DNA of 35,972 bases from Gammaproteobacteria bacterium. GTDB taxonomy: Bacteria > Pseudomonadota > Gammaproteobacteria > Chromatiales > Chromatiaceae. Under the pieces are notes generated by a model. The model worked only from the letters and a program-made list of their open reading frames with translations. It had not been told where the DNA came from and ran no database searches. This document shows, one piece after another, positions 15,409 through 24,554 of this stretch. Made by a program: the position numbers and the translations under genes. The stretch is from the NCBI GenBank assembly GCA_020445415.1, contig JAGRGP010000070.1, positions 1-35,972 of the forward strand, read 5' to 3'. The stretch's first letter is position 1, and every line of letters starts with the position of its first letter.

Positions 15409-18303
15409 ATGGTTCGCAAACTGTCCCTGGCAATAGCCTTGGCATTGGGTGTGACACCCTTTGCCGCAAGCGCGCTCGGACTCGGAGATATCGAATCGAC
15501 ATCGGCATTGAATCAACAGTTCAATGGAAGTATTAAGTTGTTGTCATTGCAGGATGAAGAGATTGAGGATATTCGCGTCTCGATTGCCTCCACCGAAGTA
15601 TTTCAGAAAGCAGGGATCGAGCGGCCACACTTTCTTTCTGGTTTAAAATTCAAACCCGTGCGGCTGCCTAATGGGGCGGGGTTGATCCGAGTTACCAGCA
15701 ACGATCCTATCCGTGAACCATTCCTCAATTTTGTCGTGGAGGTCAATTGGCCCAAGGGCAGGCTTTTCCGTGAGTATACGGTACTGTTGGATCCGCCGGT
15801 AACCCTTGGTCGGGCTGCGGTTTCCGTAAAACCCGCAACAATCACCCCACGGTCGATCACTACCCGGCAGGTGGCCCCGCCTGGGCCCGCCACCACCATG
15901 GCCCCTCGGGTTCAGGATGGTGCGGACGGTGAATATGGTCCCATCCGCCGAAACGAAACCTTATGGAGTATCGCTCAGCAGCTGCGTCCCCGAGGCGCCA
16001 CCGTGGAACAGACGATGATGGCACTGTTTCGGGCGAATCCTCACGCGTTTATTGCTAACAATATCAATAATCTCCGGGTTGGTGAGATCCTGAGGGTACC
16101 GGGGCGCGAGGATGTTACTTCGATGACACCCCAGGCAGCACGGGTAGCATTTCGCGATCAGCTGGAAAATTGGCGTAGACCCCAGCCGCTCGTTGACCAG
16201 CCAGAATCCGAGAAGCCCTTGATGACCGATACGCCGGCGGATCAGGCGCCGGTGGATGAGGTGGTTGAGCCGGAGGTTCTCCCCGAGGCGGAACTGAAGA
16301 TCGCGGGTGTGCAAAGCGACGATGACTCCGCCAAGGCAGATACCGAGGGTGCGGAGGGTATTACCACCGATACCGAACAGCTGGAGCGGGACTTGATGGT
16401 AGCCAGGGAGGTTCGGGAGAGCGCCCTGGCGGAAGGCCAGGAACTGAAGACCAGGATCCAGAGCCTGGAGTCCCAGCTAGAGGACCTGCAGCGATTGCTG
16501 GAGTTAAAAGACGAACAGCTGGCTCGCCTGCAGGATACCCTTGCGGGTGGCACGAGTGATGCCACCCTAGATGACGCAGCAGGGACGCTGTTAGAAGATG
16601 CTGAACCTGAGGTGACCGTTGTCACGGAACCACCTACGGCTGCGGATGCTCCTGAGTTGACGGAAGAGCAGGTGGTGACACCCACTCCTGAGGAAGAAGC
16701 GGTGGCTCAAGAGCAGTCGGATACCTCCGAGAAGCAGCAGGAGGTGCTCCAGATGCCGGGAGACATGCCTACCGATACTGCCGAAATAGCGGGGGTTGAT
16801 CCTGCTTTGGACGATACCGGAATGGTTATCCCGAGTGGGAGCGAAGAGCCCGATGCCGCGTCGGAGGCCGGTACCACAGAAACGCTGATGGTGGATGCGC
16901 CGGAGGCTGAAACTGTAATAGTTGAGCAGTCGCCTCCCCAGTCGTCCGCGCAGGTGCCAACGGAATCGGTACCCACGGAGGTGGAAGCTCCGAAACCCTC
17001 AGCTCAGGAGCCGAGTACGATCATTGCCGACTCCCCCCCTGCTGCTCCTGCCCCTGTGGCCCAGAGTGGCCCGATGGAGTTACTGAAGAAGCTGACCGGC
17101 GATACCACCTTGATGGCGCTCGCCGGAGGGGGGCTGTTGCTGCTCGTTGCGCTGTTCTGGTTATTGATCAGCCGCCGCCGGGCAGGTAATGAGGAATTCC
17201 AGGAAAGTATCCTGGTCGATACGATCCAGGATGATGATTCTGACGATATGGGCAGTGTCGCGGATACGTTGCCTGACGGACGGCGCACCGAGGAAACCTC
17301 CTTCCTTAGCGATTTTTCACCCAGTGATATTGACGTGTTGCAGGACGAAACCGGTGAGGTAGACCCGGTTTCCGAAGCCGATGTTTATATTGCCTACGGC
17401 CGGTATGGGCAGGCGGAGGAATTGATACGCCAGGCAATAGAGAAGGATCCTCAGCGAATGGAACTCAAGAGGAAGTTGTTCGACATCCTTTATGCCACCA
17501 AGAATAAGGCTGCCTTCACCACGCTTGCAGAAGAGGCCCTGCTAGCCAATATGCCCAAGACCGACGGGGTTGGCTGGAAGGCTGTGGTTGGCATGGGTAG
17601 CGAGCTGGCCCCGGACCACCGGCTGTTTTCGCGGGTTGGTGGAGATACCGGAAACCACAACTCGGATCCGACGGTTCGTAGTGCTGACCCTGGAAATCTC
17701 GAGGATCTCGATCTTGATGAACTGACTGCTGATCTCGAAAGTGATGATGAGCTGAGCAATGCCTTGGATGATGCCGGCGAAATTGATCTCAAGGACCTGG
17801 GATTGGACGACGATGCGCTTGAGGTAGAGCTGGATCTGGATACCTTGTCATCATCCGAAAAGACCCCCAATCTGGATCAGTCCAAGCTAGGAGACCAGCG
17901 TCTCAGTTTGGAAGAGTCGGATGGTATCGCACAGTCGCAGAGTGCCGAACAAGAGACGAAGAGCGATGACGTAGAGGCATACTCGCTAGAAGATCTCGGC
18001 CCTGATGAGCTCGATAACACAGTCGTCGATTTTGCTGTTCGGCCGGATAAAGGGGTGTTGGCGGCGGATGAAGAACGGCTCGAACTGCCCGATATGGACG
18101 ACCAGGGAGCCACGGTATTTCCCGATTTCTTGTCCCAAGGCACATACGACGCCGACGAGGTTAATACAAAGCTGGATTTGGCCAAGGCTTATGTCGAGAT
18201 GGGGGATGCGGAAGGGGCGCGGGGTATCCTTGACGAAGTGCTGAGTGAGGGCAGTGATACGCAAAAGCAACAGGCGCAGCAGATCCTATCGGCGCTTGGC
18301 TGA
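15409..18303 (+). CDS. fimV: FimV-like inner-membrane polar/pilus-assembly protein
   Basis: This 964-residue protein is of the FimV/HubP type, which anchors polar complexes and supports type IV pilus assembly and twitching in Pseudomonas-like bacteria. Order of parts: signal peptide (MVRKLSLAIALALG, cleaved near SALG); FimV core domain about 22-130; peptidoglycan-binding LysM about 174-235 (IRRNETLWSIAQQLRP ... NNLRVGEILRVPG); coiled coil about 322-377; a long Pro/Glu/Thr-rich acidic periplasmic linker; a transmembrane segment about 566-588; a cytoplasmic TPR-like helical repeat about 655-715; a strongly acidic region; and the FimV C-terminal motif about 917-964 (LDLAKAYVEMGDAEGARGIL). AAGGGGG precedes the ATG. 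The next genes in this order, truA and trpF, are conserved in Pseudomonas. No pilus structural gene is nearby. Confidence 0.95.
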   Translation: MVRKLSLAIALALGVTPFAASALGLGDIESTSALNQQFNGSIKLLSLQDEEIEDIRVSIASTEVFQKAGIERPHFLSGLKFKPVRLPNGAGLIRVTSNDPIREPFLNFVVEVNWPKGRLFREYTVLLDPPVTLGRAAVSVKPATITPRSITTRQVAPPGPATTMAPRVQDGADGEYGPIRRNETLWSIAQQLRPRGATVEQTMMALFRANPHAFIANNINNLRVGEILRVPGREDVTSMTPQAARVAFRDQLENWRRPQPLVDQPESEKPLMTDTPADQAPVDEVVEPEVLPEAELKIAGVQSDDDSAKADTEGAEGITTDTEQLERDLMVAREVRESALAEGQELKTRIQSLESQLEDLQRLLELKDEQLARLQDTLAGGTSDATLDDAAGTLLEDAEPEVTVVTEPPTAADAPELTEEQVVTPTPEEEAVAQEQSDTSEKQQEVLQMPGDMPTDTAEIAGVDPALDDTGMVIPSGSEEPDAASEAGTTETLMVDAPEAETVIVEQSPPQSSAQVPTESVPTEVEAPKPSAQEPSTIIADSPPAAPAPVAQSGPMELLKKLTGDTTLMALAGGGLLLLVALFWLLISRRRAGNEEFQESILVDTIQDDDSDDMGSVADTLPDGRRTEETSFLSDFSPSDIDVLQDETGEVDPVSEADVYIAYGRYGQAEELIRQAIEKDPQRMELKRKLFDILYATKNKAAFTTLAEEALLANMPKTDGVGWKAVVGMGSELAPDHRLFSRVGGDTGNHNSDPTVRSADPGNLEDLDLDELTADLESDDELSNALDDAGEIDLKDLGLDDDALEVELDLDTLSSSEKTPNLDQSKLGDQRLSLEESDGIAQSQSAEQETKSDDVEAYSLEDLGPDELDNTVVDFAVRPDKGVLAADEERLELPDMDDQGATVFPDFLSQGTYDADEVNTKLDLAKAYVEMGDAEGARGILDEVLSEGSDTQKQQAQQILSALG

Positions 18304-18326
18304 TTCCCATTTGCTAACTGTAGAGA

Positions 18327-18363
18327 CACAGAGGCGCACTAAGGTGCGCCTCTGTGCGTTTGG
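18327..18363 (+). terminator. Strong 13-bp hairpin between fimV and truA
   Basis: CACAGAGGCGCAC (18327-18339) and GTGCGCCTCTGTG (18344-18356) form a perfect 13-bp stem with loop TAAG. It starts 24 bp after the fimV stop and is followed by CGTTTGGTT, a poor U-run. It should at least partly end fimV transcripts, or act as an mRNA 3'-end stabiliser or processing site, so truA-trp-accD may depend on read-through or on another promoter. Confidence 0.7.
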
Positions 18364-18381
18364 TTGCCGGGGGTTGGACCC

Positions 18382-19149
18382 ATGCGCATAGCGATGGGGA
18401 TTGAATACGATGGAACGGCATACCACGGCTGGCAGATGCAAAAAGATGCAGATTCCGTCCAGGAGCAACTGGAGCGGGCGATTTCTTGTGTTGCCAATCA
18501 CCCGGTGCGGGTGCATTGTGCCGGGCGGACCGATGCCGGCGTACATGGACTCGATCAAGTCATCCACTTTGATACCGATGCAGTGCGCTCCACCAGGAGC
18601 TGGGTGCTCGGCGCCAACGTCAATCTACCGCCGGATATCGGAGTTAACTGGGCGTGCCCCGTTCCCGAAGATTTTCATGCACGGTTTTCGGCAATCAGAC
18701 GTAGTTATCGATATCTGATTATCAACCGGGCGACAAGGTCTCCGATCTGGAGGAACCGAGCGGTCTGGATACACCGACCCCTAGATGAATCCCGAATGCG
18801 CGAGGCAGGCGAGAAATTATTGGGTACCCATGACTTTTCTTCATACCGGGCGTTGGGGTGTCAAGCCAAGAGCCCGGTCCGGACAATCACGGGGCTGGCG
18901 ATCAGGCGGCAGCACGAGCTGATCTCTATCGATGTCAGCGCCGATGGGTTTCTCCATCACATGGTGCGCAACATTGCGGGGGTACTGATTGCAATCGGAT
19001 CTCGTGAAAAACCGGTGGAGTGGTCCCAGATTGTACTCGGCCACCGGGATCGCACGCAGGGAGGGGTAACCGCCCCTCCCCATGGGCTCTATCTGGCTAG
19101 CGTCGAATATCCGAAGGAGTTCAAATTGCCAAAACCACCGTCCTGGTAA
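18382..19149 (+). CDS. truA: tRNA pseudouridine(38-40) synthase
   Basis: TruA isomerises uridine to pseudouridine at positions 38-40 in the anticodon arm of many tRNAs. From the ATG at 18382 it has 255 residues; an in-frame TTG six codons earlier is less likely because it abuts the hairpin. The catalytic Asp51 is in CAGRTDAGVHG. Other family features are MGIEYDGTAYHGWQMQ at the N-terminus, RRSYRYLI, and FLHHMVRNIAGVLIAIG near the C-terminus. It has the same neighbours as in Pseudomonas (fimV before, trpF after). About 100 bp separate it from trpF. Confidence 0.97.
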   Translation: MRIAMGIEYDGTAYHGWQMQKDADSVQEQLERAISCVANHPVRVHCAGRTDAGVHGLDQVIHFDTDAVRSTRSWVLGANVNLPPDIGVNWACPVPEDFHARFSAIRRSYRYLIINRATRSPIWRNRAVWIHRPLDESRMREAGEKLLGTHDFSSYRALGCQAKSPVRTITGLAIRRQHELISIDVSADGFLHHMVRNIAGVLIAIGSREKPVEWSQIVLGHRDRTQGGVTAPPHGLYLASVEYPKEFKLPKPPSW

Positions 19150-19251
19150 TTTATTCACTGATGCCAGCCAGCCCGCTTCCCCGGGAAGGTGTATAATCCC
19201 TTACTCCGTGTCTTTTTCAGGAGCACACAATCCTGTATCTTAGGGCGCCCT

Positions 19252-19878
19252 ATGAGGACCCGAGTCAAAATCTGCGGGATCACCAGGCCTGAGGATGCGA
19301 AGGTTGCGGCATTATCCGGAGCCGATGCTATTGGGTTGGTGTTTTATCCAGACAGCCCACGGGCGGTCACTCTGGCACAGGCCGAGGCGATTGTCATCGG
19401 CTTGCCGCCGTTCGTGACAGTGGTTGGGCTGTTCGTCAATGCGGCAAGAGAAAACATTGAACGAATATTGTCGAATACCAGGGTGGACTTACTACAGTTT
19501 CACGGCGATGAAAAACCGGTAGATTGCTCCGGTTTTGGACGGCCCTATATCAAAGCGGTGAGGATGCGCGATCAGGTCGACCTTTTTCAGGTGAGAGAAA
19601 GCTATCACCAGGCGTCTGGGTTGTTACTCGATACCTATCGCAAGGGAGTTCCAGGGGGGACCGGGGAGATTTTCGACTGGGACCGAATCCCTTCCGAATT
19701 GGCCAATTCGGTGGTATTGGCCGGTGGATTGACCCCGGACAACATAGAGCAAGCGGTGCGCCGTGTCAGGCCTTTCGGCGTCGATGTTAGCGGTGGCGTG
19801 GAAAGGGAGAAGGGAATCAAGGATATTGGTAAAATTGCAGCACTAATGCGAGGGGTAAGACGTGCCGATCAGCAGTAG
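19252..19878 (+). CDS. trpF: Phosphoribosylanthranilate isomerase
   Basis: This enzyme carries out the third step of tryptophan synthesis, converting phosphoribosylanthranilate to CdRP. Its 208 residues form one TIM barrel. It begins with the invariant [12 protein letters not shown] (catalytic Cys in KICG). It also shows [22 protein letters not shown], the catalytic Asp in LLLDTY and the phosphate-binding [10 protein letters not shown] and GVDVSGGVE. The ATG at 19252 is used because it places the start just before KICG; upstream in-frame codons would add a tail not seen in the family. A short palindrome TAGGGCGCCCTA overlaps the start. It overlaps trpB by 17 bp. Confidence 0.97.
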   Translation: MRTRVKICGITRPEDAKVAALSGADAIGLVFYPDSPRAVTLAQAEAIVIGLPPFVTVVGLFVNAARENIERILSNTRVDLLQFHGDEKPVDCSGFGRPYIKAVRMRDQVDLFQVRESYHQASGLLLDTYRKGVPGGTGEIFDWDRIPSELANSVVLAGGLTPDNIEQAVRRVRPFGVDVSGGVEREKGIKDIGKIAALMRGVRRADQQ

Positions 19879-21079
19879 AAACGACTATCACGACCTGCCG
19901 GATCAGGGCGGGCATTTCGGCCCTTACGGCGGACTGTTTGTCGCAGAAACATTGATGGAGCCCCTGGCTGAACTTCGCGCTGCCTATGAACGATACATGG
20001 GAGATGCTGATTTTCTAGCCGAGTTGGACAATGACCTTGCCAGCTATGTCGGTAGGCCCTCCCCGCTGTATTTTGCCGAGCGACTGAGCCGGGAGACCGG
20101 AGGCGCACGGATCTTTCTAAAACGCGAAGACCTCAATCATACCGGCGCGCACAAGGTCAACAACACCGTTGGGCAGGCGCTGCTTGCCAAGCGTATGGGC
20201 AAAACCCGCATCATTGCCGAGACCGGAGCTGGGCAACACGGGGTCGCGACCGCCACCGTGGCCGCCCGGTTGGGGTTTGAGTGTGTCGTTTACATGGGTG
20301 CGGTGGATATCGCCCGCCAGGAAGCGAATGTCTACCGGATGAAGCTCCTGGGGGCAAAGGTCGTAGCGGTGGATTCCGGGTCGCGGACTCTAAAGGATGC
20401 ATTGAACGAGGCGATGCGCGATTGGGTAACCAACATCGATAATACCTTTTATATCATTGGAACGGTTGCCGGGCCTCATCCCTATCCGGTCATGGTCAGG
20501 GACTTTCAGTCGGTGATCGGCAGGGAGGCACGGCAACAGATTTTCGCACAAGCGGGTCGGGGGCCCGATGCGCTGGTTGCCTGCGTGGGTGGTGGGTCAA
20601 ATGCGATCGGTCTTTTTTATCCGTTTCTGAGTGACGAAGGGGTAGGCATTTACGGGGTCGAGGCGGCTGGAGAGGGATTAGCCACCGGGCGTCATGCGGC
20701 TCCGCTCTGTGCCGGAAAATCCGGTGTATTGCATGGTAACCGGACCTATCTCATGCAGGATGAAAACGGGCAGATAATCGAAACACACTCCATCTCTGCA
20801 GGTTTGGATTACCCGGGCGTAGGGCCGGAACACGCTTGGCTCAAGGATACCGGTAGAGCCAGTTATGTTGCGGTTACCGATGAAGAAGCCCTGGACGCCT
20901 TCCACCAACTTACCCGTACCGAGGGGATTATTCCGGCCCTTGAGTCAAGCCATGCCATCGCATTCGCTACCCGCTTAGCCGCCGGGATGACGCCGGATCA
21001 AATTGTACTGGTCAATCTTTCCGGCAGGGGAGACAAGGACATGCATACCGTTGCCTCGTTGGATGGAATCAAGATATGA
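19862..21079 (+). CDS. trpB: Tryptophan synthase, beta chain
   Basis: This PLP enzyme condenses indole with serine to make tryptophan. It is 405 residues. The PLP lysine is Lys98 in [10 protein letters not shown], and [15 protein letters not shown] and the phosphate-binding GGGSNAIG follow. [10 protein letters not shown] near the N-terminus is family-typical. The only reasonable start is GTG at 19862, with GAGGGG (19850-19855) six bases upstream, inside the end of trpF; the 17-bp overlap implies coupling. It overlaps trpA by 4 bp (ATGA at 21076-21079), as is usual for subunits of one complex. Confidence 0.98.
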   Translation: MPISSRNDYHDLPDQGGHFGPYGGLFVAETLMEPLAELRAAYERYMGDADFLAELDNDLASYVGRPSPLYFAERLSRETGGARIFLKREDLNHTGAHKVNNTVGQALLAKRMGKTRIIAETGAGQHGVATATVAARLGFECVVYMGAVDIARQEANVYRMKLLGAKVVAVDSGSRTLKDALNEAMRDWVTNIDNTFYIIGTVAGPHPYPVMVRDFQSVIGREARQQIFAQAGRGPDALVACVGGGSNAIGLFYPFLSDEGVGIYGVEAAGEGLATGRHAAPLCAGKSGVLHGNRTYLMQDENGQIIETHSISAGLDYPGVGPEHAWLKDTGRASYVAVTDEEALDAFHQLTRTEGIIPALESSHAIAFATRLAAGMTPDQIVLVNLSGRGDKDMHTVASLDGIKI

Positions 21080-21882
21080 GCCGTATTAGTGATTGTTTCC
21101 GGCATCTAGCAGCGCGACACAAGACCGCCTTGATTGGATTTATCACGGCTGGAGACCCGGAGCCTGGGATCACCGTGCCTCTGATGCACGCCATGGCCGA
21201 TGCAGGGGCCGACATCATCGAACTGGGTGTACCTTTCTCGGATCCCATGGCCGATGGCCCGGTTATTCAGCGGGCCAATGAACGGGCGTTGCGGCATGGT
21301 GTCTCCCTTCGGGATGTAATGGACATGGTACGCGAGTTCAGAATGGGGAATCAGGACACGCCCGTGGTATTGATGGGGTATCTGAACCCAGTGGAAGCTT
21401 TAGGGTACGCGGCTTTTGCATCACAGGCCAAGGATTCGGGCGTGGACGGAGTCATCACCGTCGATATGCCACCAGAGGAAGCAGGGGAGTATTTAACGGC
21501 AATGCGCTCGGAGGGAGTGGATGCCATCTTTTTGCTTGCGCCCACTAGCGGCCAGCAGCGGATCAGCGGCATTTGTAAGGCTGCAAGCGGATTTGTCTAC
21601 TATGTCTCGCTCAAAGGGACCACAGGCGCTGCCACGCCAGTGATTGGTGAGGTGGCGGCAAAGGTTTCGGAGATTAGAAAACACACTAACCTGCCAGTTG
21701 GCGTGGGGTTTGGAATCAAAGATCCCGAGTCGGCCCAGGCCATGGCCCAAGTGGGGGATGCGGTGATAGTCGGCAGCGTGCTGGTCAGCAAGATCGAGAA
21801 TTCACTCGATGATCCCCAGGCGATCACACCGGCAGTGGTCAGAATTCTCTCTGACATGCGCTCCGCGATGGATTTGATCTAA
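21076..21882 (+). CDS. trpA: Tryptophan synthase, alpha chain
   Basis: This TIM-barrel subunit cleaves indole-3-glycerol phosphate and passes indole to TrpB. It is 268 residues. The catalytic acids are Glu49 and Asp60 in [16 protein letters not shown], at the same numbers as in E. coli. [23 protein letters not shown] and [12 protein letters not shown] also fit. It is translationally coupled to trpB. accD starts 12 bp after it, so a trp-acc polycistronic message is likely. Confidence 0.98.
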   Translation: MSRISDCFRHLAARHKTALIGFITAGDPEPGITVPLMHAMADAGADIIELGVPFSDPMADGPVIQRANERALRHGVSLRDVMDMVREFRMGNQDTPVVLMGYLNPVEALGYAAFASQAKDSGVDGVITVDMPPEEAGEYLTAMRSEGVDAIFLLAPTSGQQRISGICKAASGFVYYVSLKGTTGAATPVIGEVAAKVSEIRKHTNLPVGVGFGIKDPESAQAMAQVGDAVIVGSVLVSKIENSLDDPQAITPAVVRILSDMRSAMDLI

Positions 21883-21894
21883 CAGGAAATCCCG

Positions 21895-22755
21895 ATGAGT
21901 TGGTTTGAAAAATTGATGCCTAGCCGCATCAGAATTGAAGGGGGAAACAAGCGGGCGGTTCCTGAAGGACTGTGGGCGAAATGTCCGGGTTGTGGAGCCA
22001 TTCTCTATCGGGCGGAGATGGAGCGAAACCTGGATGTTTGTCCCAAGTGCAGCTACCACAACCGGATGAGCGCCCGGCGGCGTCTGGAGATATTTCTCGA
22101 TCCGGACACGTCGGTAGAAATTGCCGCCGAGCTTTCGCCTACCGATCCACTCAAATTCAAGGACAGCAAAAAGTACAAAGACCGTATCTCACAAGCCCAA
22201 AAACTGAGCGGGGAAAAGGATGCCCTGATCGTTATGCAGGGTCAATTGAAGGGAATGGATCTGGTTGCGCTGGCCTTCGAATTTAATTTCATGGGAGGCT
22301 CGATGGGGTCAGTGGTGGGTGAGCGCTTTGTCCGCGGTGTCAACATATGCTTGGATCAACGTATTCCATTGGTGTGCTTCTCCGCCAGCGGCGGAGCGAG
22401 GATGCAGGAGTCGCTGTTCTCGCTGATGCAGATGGCTAAGACTAGCGCCGCACTCGGCCGTATGGCTAAGCAGGGCATACCCTATATATCGGTTATGACG
22501 GATCCCACCATGGGTGGTGTATCCGCGAGTTTTGCGATGCTTGGAGACGTCAATATCGCCGAGCCTAGGGCGCTGATCGGATTCGCTGGACCGCGGGTAA
22601 TAGAGCAGACCGTTCGGGAAAAGCTGCCCGAAGGATTCCAGCGCAGTGAGTTCCTGCTTGAGCACGGCGCCATCGATATGATTATCGATAGGCGTGAGAT
22701 GCGGGACTGTCTCGCGACATTGATCGGGACCCTAACCCACCGCCAGATAGCCTAA
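21895..22755 (+). CDS. accD: Acetyl-CoA carboxylase carboxyltransferase, beta subunit
   Basis: With AccA this forms the carboxyltransferase that makes malonyl-CoA, the first committed step of fatty acid synthesis. It is 286 residues. The N-terminal four-Cys zinc ribbon is intact (Cys30, Cys33, Cys49, Cys52 in WAKCPGCG and DVCPKCSYH). The crotonase-like core follows, with [20 protein letters not shown] and [20 protein letters not shown]. In Pseudomonas the next gene is folC. Here the order breaks after accD, and the next gene is on the other strand. Confidence 0.98.
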   Translation: MSWFEKLMPSRIRIEGGNKRAVPEGLWAKCPGCGAILYRAEMERNLDVCPKCSYHNRMSARRRLEIFLDPDTSVEIAAELSPTDPLKFKDSKKYKDRISQAQKLSGEKDALIVMQGQLKGMDLVALAFEFNFMGGSMGSVVGERFVRGVNICLDQRIPLVCFSASGGARMQESLFSLMQMAKTSAALGRMAKQGIPYISVMTDPTMGGVSASFAMLGDVNIAEPRALIGFAGPRVIEQTVREKLPEGFQRSEFLLEHGAIDMIIDRREMRDCLATLIGTLTHRQIA

Positions 22756-22779
22756 GCCTGTTGTCTGGATGATGAACGA

Positions 22780-23538
22780 TTAGCTGTGTGGCTCGGTTGG
22801 ATGTGAGTGCACCGAACCAAGCTTGTCCCGTTCGCACCAAAGTATCGTACTTCCCGCGACTGCGGCTGGCATCGCCACAAGGTTCAGCCCCGGGATCAGC
22901 ATGAGTACGACCAGCGCTGCCCCAAATCCCAGGGTTGTCAGGCGCATACTCCTCAGCTGTGTGAGCTGCTGCTTGAAGTCCAGACCGTGATTGCCCATGG
23001 GGTAATCCAAGTACTCCAAGGCCAAAAACCACGCGCCGAACATCAACCAGAGAAGAGGCGCGGCTAGCTGCGCAACCGGGATCAGAAACAAGATGAGCAG
23101 CGGCACTGCGCGTATCAGGAAGTAGATAAGCTTTCTCAATTCGGAGAGCAGGGATGGAAGGATTTGGGAAAGGAGCTTCCCGGGCGGTTCAGGGGGGGCA
23201 CGCCCAGTCAATTCTCGCTCGACGCGTGCGGCCAATATTCCATTGAAGGGGGCTGCGATCAAATTCGCTATTGCTGTGAACGTGTAGAATACGATCAATA
23301 GAAATGCTAGGGCGAAAAGCGGCCAAAGCACCCAGCGAAGATAGTGTAACCAACCGGATTCGGGTAAAAATTGTTGCAGCAGGCTAGCAAACTGCTGGTA
23401 ACCAACCCAGGCGATCAGAGAGAACACCACCACGTTGACTGTGATCGGTACCATCAGGTATCGCTTCAAGCCTGGCAGTAATAGCATCTTCAAGCCGCGC
23501 AGGAGGTAGTTCATGCCTGTAAAAGGGTTATTTTTCAT
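22780..23538 (-). CDS. cysZ: CysZ-like / EI24-domain membrane protein
   Basis: This 252-residue inner-membrane protein belongs to the CysZ/DUF540 family, whose E. coli member is a sulfate permease. It opens with NPFTGMNYLLRGLKMLLLPGLKRYLMVPI, close to the family start, and has about four long hydrophobic segments. Family landmarks are NLIAAPFNGILAARVE, the Leu-rich IYFLIRAVPLLILFLIPV and LEYLDYPMGNHGLDF. The start at 23538 matches the usual length of about 253 residues; the open frame further upstream does not look coding. It is convergent with accD (24 bp apart). No sulfate-assimilation gene is adjacent, so its role here rests on family only. Confidence 0.88.
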   Translation of the reverse strand: MKNNPFTGMNYLLRGLKMLLLPGLKRYLMVPITVNVVVFSLIAWVGYQQFASLLQQFLPESGWLHYLRWVLWPLFALAFLLIVFYTFTAIANLIAAPFNGILAARVERELTGRAPPEPPGKLLSQILPSLLSELRKLIYFLIRAVPLLILFLIPVAQLAAPLLWLMFGAWFLALEYLDYPMGNHGLDFKQQLTQLRSMRLTTLGFGAALVVLMLIPGLNLVAMPAAVAGSTILWCERDKLGSVHSHPTEPHS

Positions 23539-23920
23539 TGACACTGCCGGGTTCTCAGATTTGCTAACGACTAAATGGATTGGGAAATCGCGGTTAGCCC
23601 CTTCCCGATTTTCGGGGGAGAATACTGTAGGATTAGGGCCTTCGGCAAACCAGCGAACTGCTATTGTCGCTATGGCAACGCTCATTCGCCGAGGTTAAAG
23701 TATGATTGCCAACTACCGATAAACTGAAGCAATATGGACAATTGAATAATATGGGGACTAGTGATTTGTTGCATGCTATCCTCATTACCGTTACAAGCTG
23801 CCCATGGTTATTGCCGCAACCGGACGTCCCAGAGGCGGTTATTACCCAAATACTGAATGATACAATTGCCTGGCAAACGTCGTGGCCAGGCCTCGAGCGA
23901 ATCGAAGGGAGAGAGTGATT
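23539..23920. other. 382-bp intergenic region upstream of the exopolysaccharide locus
   Basis: This is the longest gap in the window, between divergent cysZ and the export lipoprotein gene. It must contain the locus promoter. TTGCCA (23706-23711) is -35-like but has only a poor -10 (CAATAT, 18-base spacing). TACAAT (23861-23866) is -10-like with a weak -35. TTGCCTGGCAA (23866-23876) is a small palindrome next to it. Open frames in it are short and lack recognisable protein features. No sigma-54 GG/GC pair was found. Confidence 0.45.
23907..23913 (+). promoter_or_regulatory. Ribosome-binding site deciding the export-lipoprotein start
   Basis: GGGAGAG lies 7 bases before GTG at 23921. It favours that GTG over in-frame GTG codons at 23882 and 23915. 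The 23921 start places a normal lipoprotein signal peptide at the N-terminus. Confidence 0.6.
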
Positions 23921-24541
23921 GTGAACACACGTCATGTTTTGGTGGGTCTTTTGTTCTCCGGCCTGGTGCTGGCAGGCTGCGCAACTAAGAGCACCTACCC
24001 CCAGTTGCCTGAATCCCAGGGCAATGCCCAATTTTCGACGAACTACCGTATCGGACCGGGGGATTCGGTACAGATCTTTGTGTGGAGAAATCCAGATGTA
24101 TCCACAACGGTTACGGTGAGACCGGATGGATTCTTAACGGCGCCTTTGCTGGAGGATCTCCCGGCGGCGGAAAAGACCCCCACGGAATTGGCGAGGGAGA
24201 TCGAGAAGAAACTATCGACTTACCTACGGGACCCGTTGGTAACCGTGATAGTCAACGGTTTCGTAGGTATCTATGAAGATCAGATAAGAGTGGTGGGAGA
24301 GGCGTCGCAGCCACAGGCACTTCTGTATCGCGATTCAATGACACTGTTGGACGTTATGATCGCTGTTGGGGGGCTCACCGACTTTGCTGCCGGTAACCAG
24401 GCTACCATCGTGCGTTTGGAGGAAGGTGCGCGCAAGCAATTTAACGTTCGTATCGAGGATCTTATCCGGGATGGCGATATCACCGCTAACGTCGATATGA
24501 AGCCCGGTGACATTCTGATTATCCCCGAGTCTTGGTTCTAG
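23921..24541 (+). CDS. XrtA-system polysaccharide export lipoprotein (Wza-like)
   Basis: This 206-residue periplasmic/outer-membrane polysaccharide export protein is of the kind found at the head of XrtA (EpsH) loci. The signal peptide ends in the lipobox LAGC (MNTRHVLVGLLFSGLVLAGC), so it is a lipoprotein. The poly-export domain begins at YRIGPGDSVQIFVWRNPDVS and carries TVRPDGFLTAPLLEDL. A SLBB-like part follows (IRVVGEASQPQALLYRDSMTLLDVMIAVGG), and it ends MKPGDILIIPESWF. It is shorter than Wza and lacks its C-terminal transmembrane helix, so it probably works with a separate outer-membrane partner, perhaps the beta-barrel protein at 27146. It is the first gene of the locus; the next gene starts 13 bp later. 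Confidence 0.93.
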   Translation: MNTRHVLVGLLFSGLVLAGCATKSTYPQLPESQGNAQFSTNYRIGPGDSVQIFVWRNPDVSTTVTVRPDGFLTAPLLEDLPAAEKTPTELAREIEKKLSTYLRDPLVTVIVNGFVGIYEDQIRVVGEASQPQALLYRDSMTLLDVMIAVGGLTDFAAGNQATIVRLEEGARKQFNVRIEDLIRDGDITANVDMKPGDILIIPESWF

Positions 24542-24554
24542 TAGATCAGACGTC

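Noticed and set aside
19241-19252. Palindrome TAGGGCGCCCTA at the trpF start codon
   Set aside because: It is a short GC-rich palindrome with no second copy or supporting promoter element nearby. It is likely chance.
23706-23918. 70-codon open frame upstream of the export lipoprotein
   Set aside because: No ribosome-binding site, no recognisable protein, and it ends inside the next gene's ribosome-binding site. It is probably non-coding control DNA.
23539-23920. Possible sigma-54 promoter for the XrtA locus
   Set aside because: TGGC-like elements are present (for example near 23871), but no GC element at the required distance follows, on either strand.
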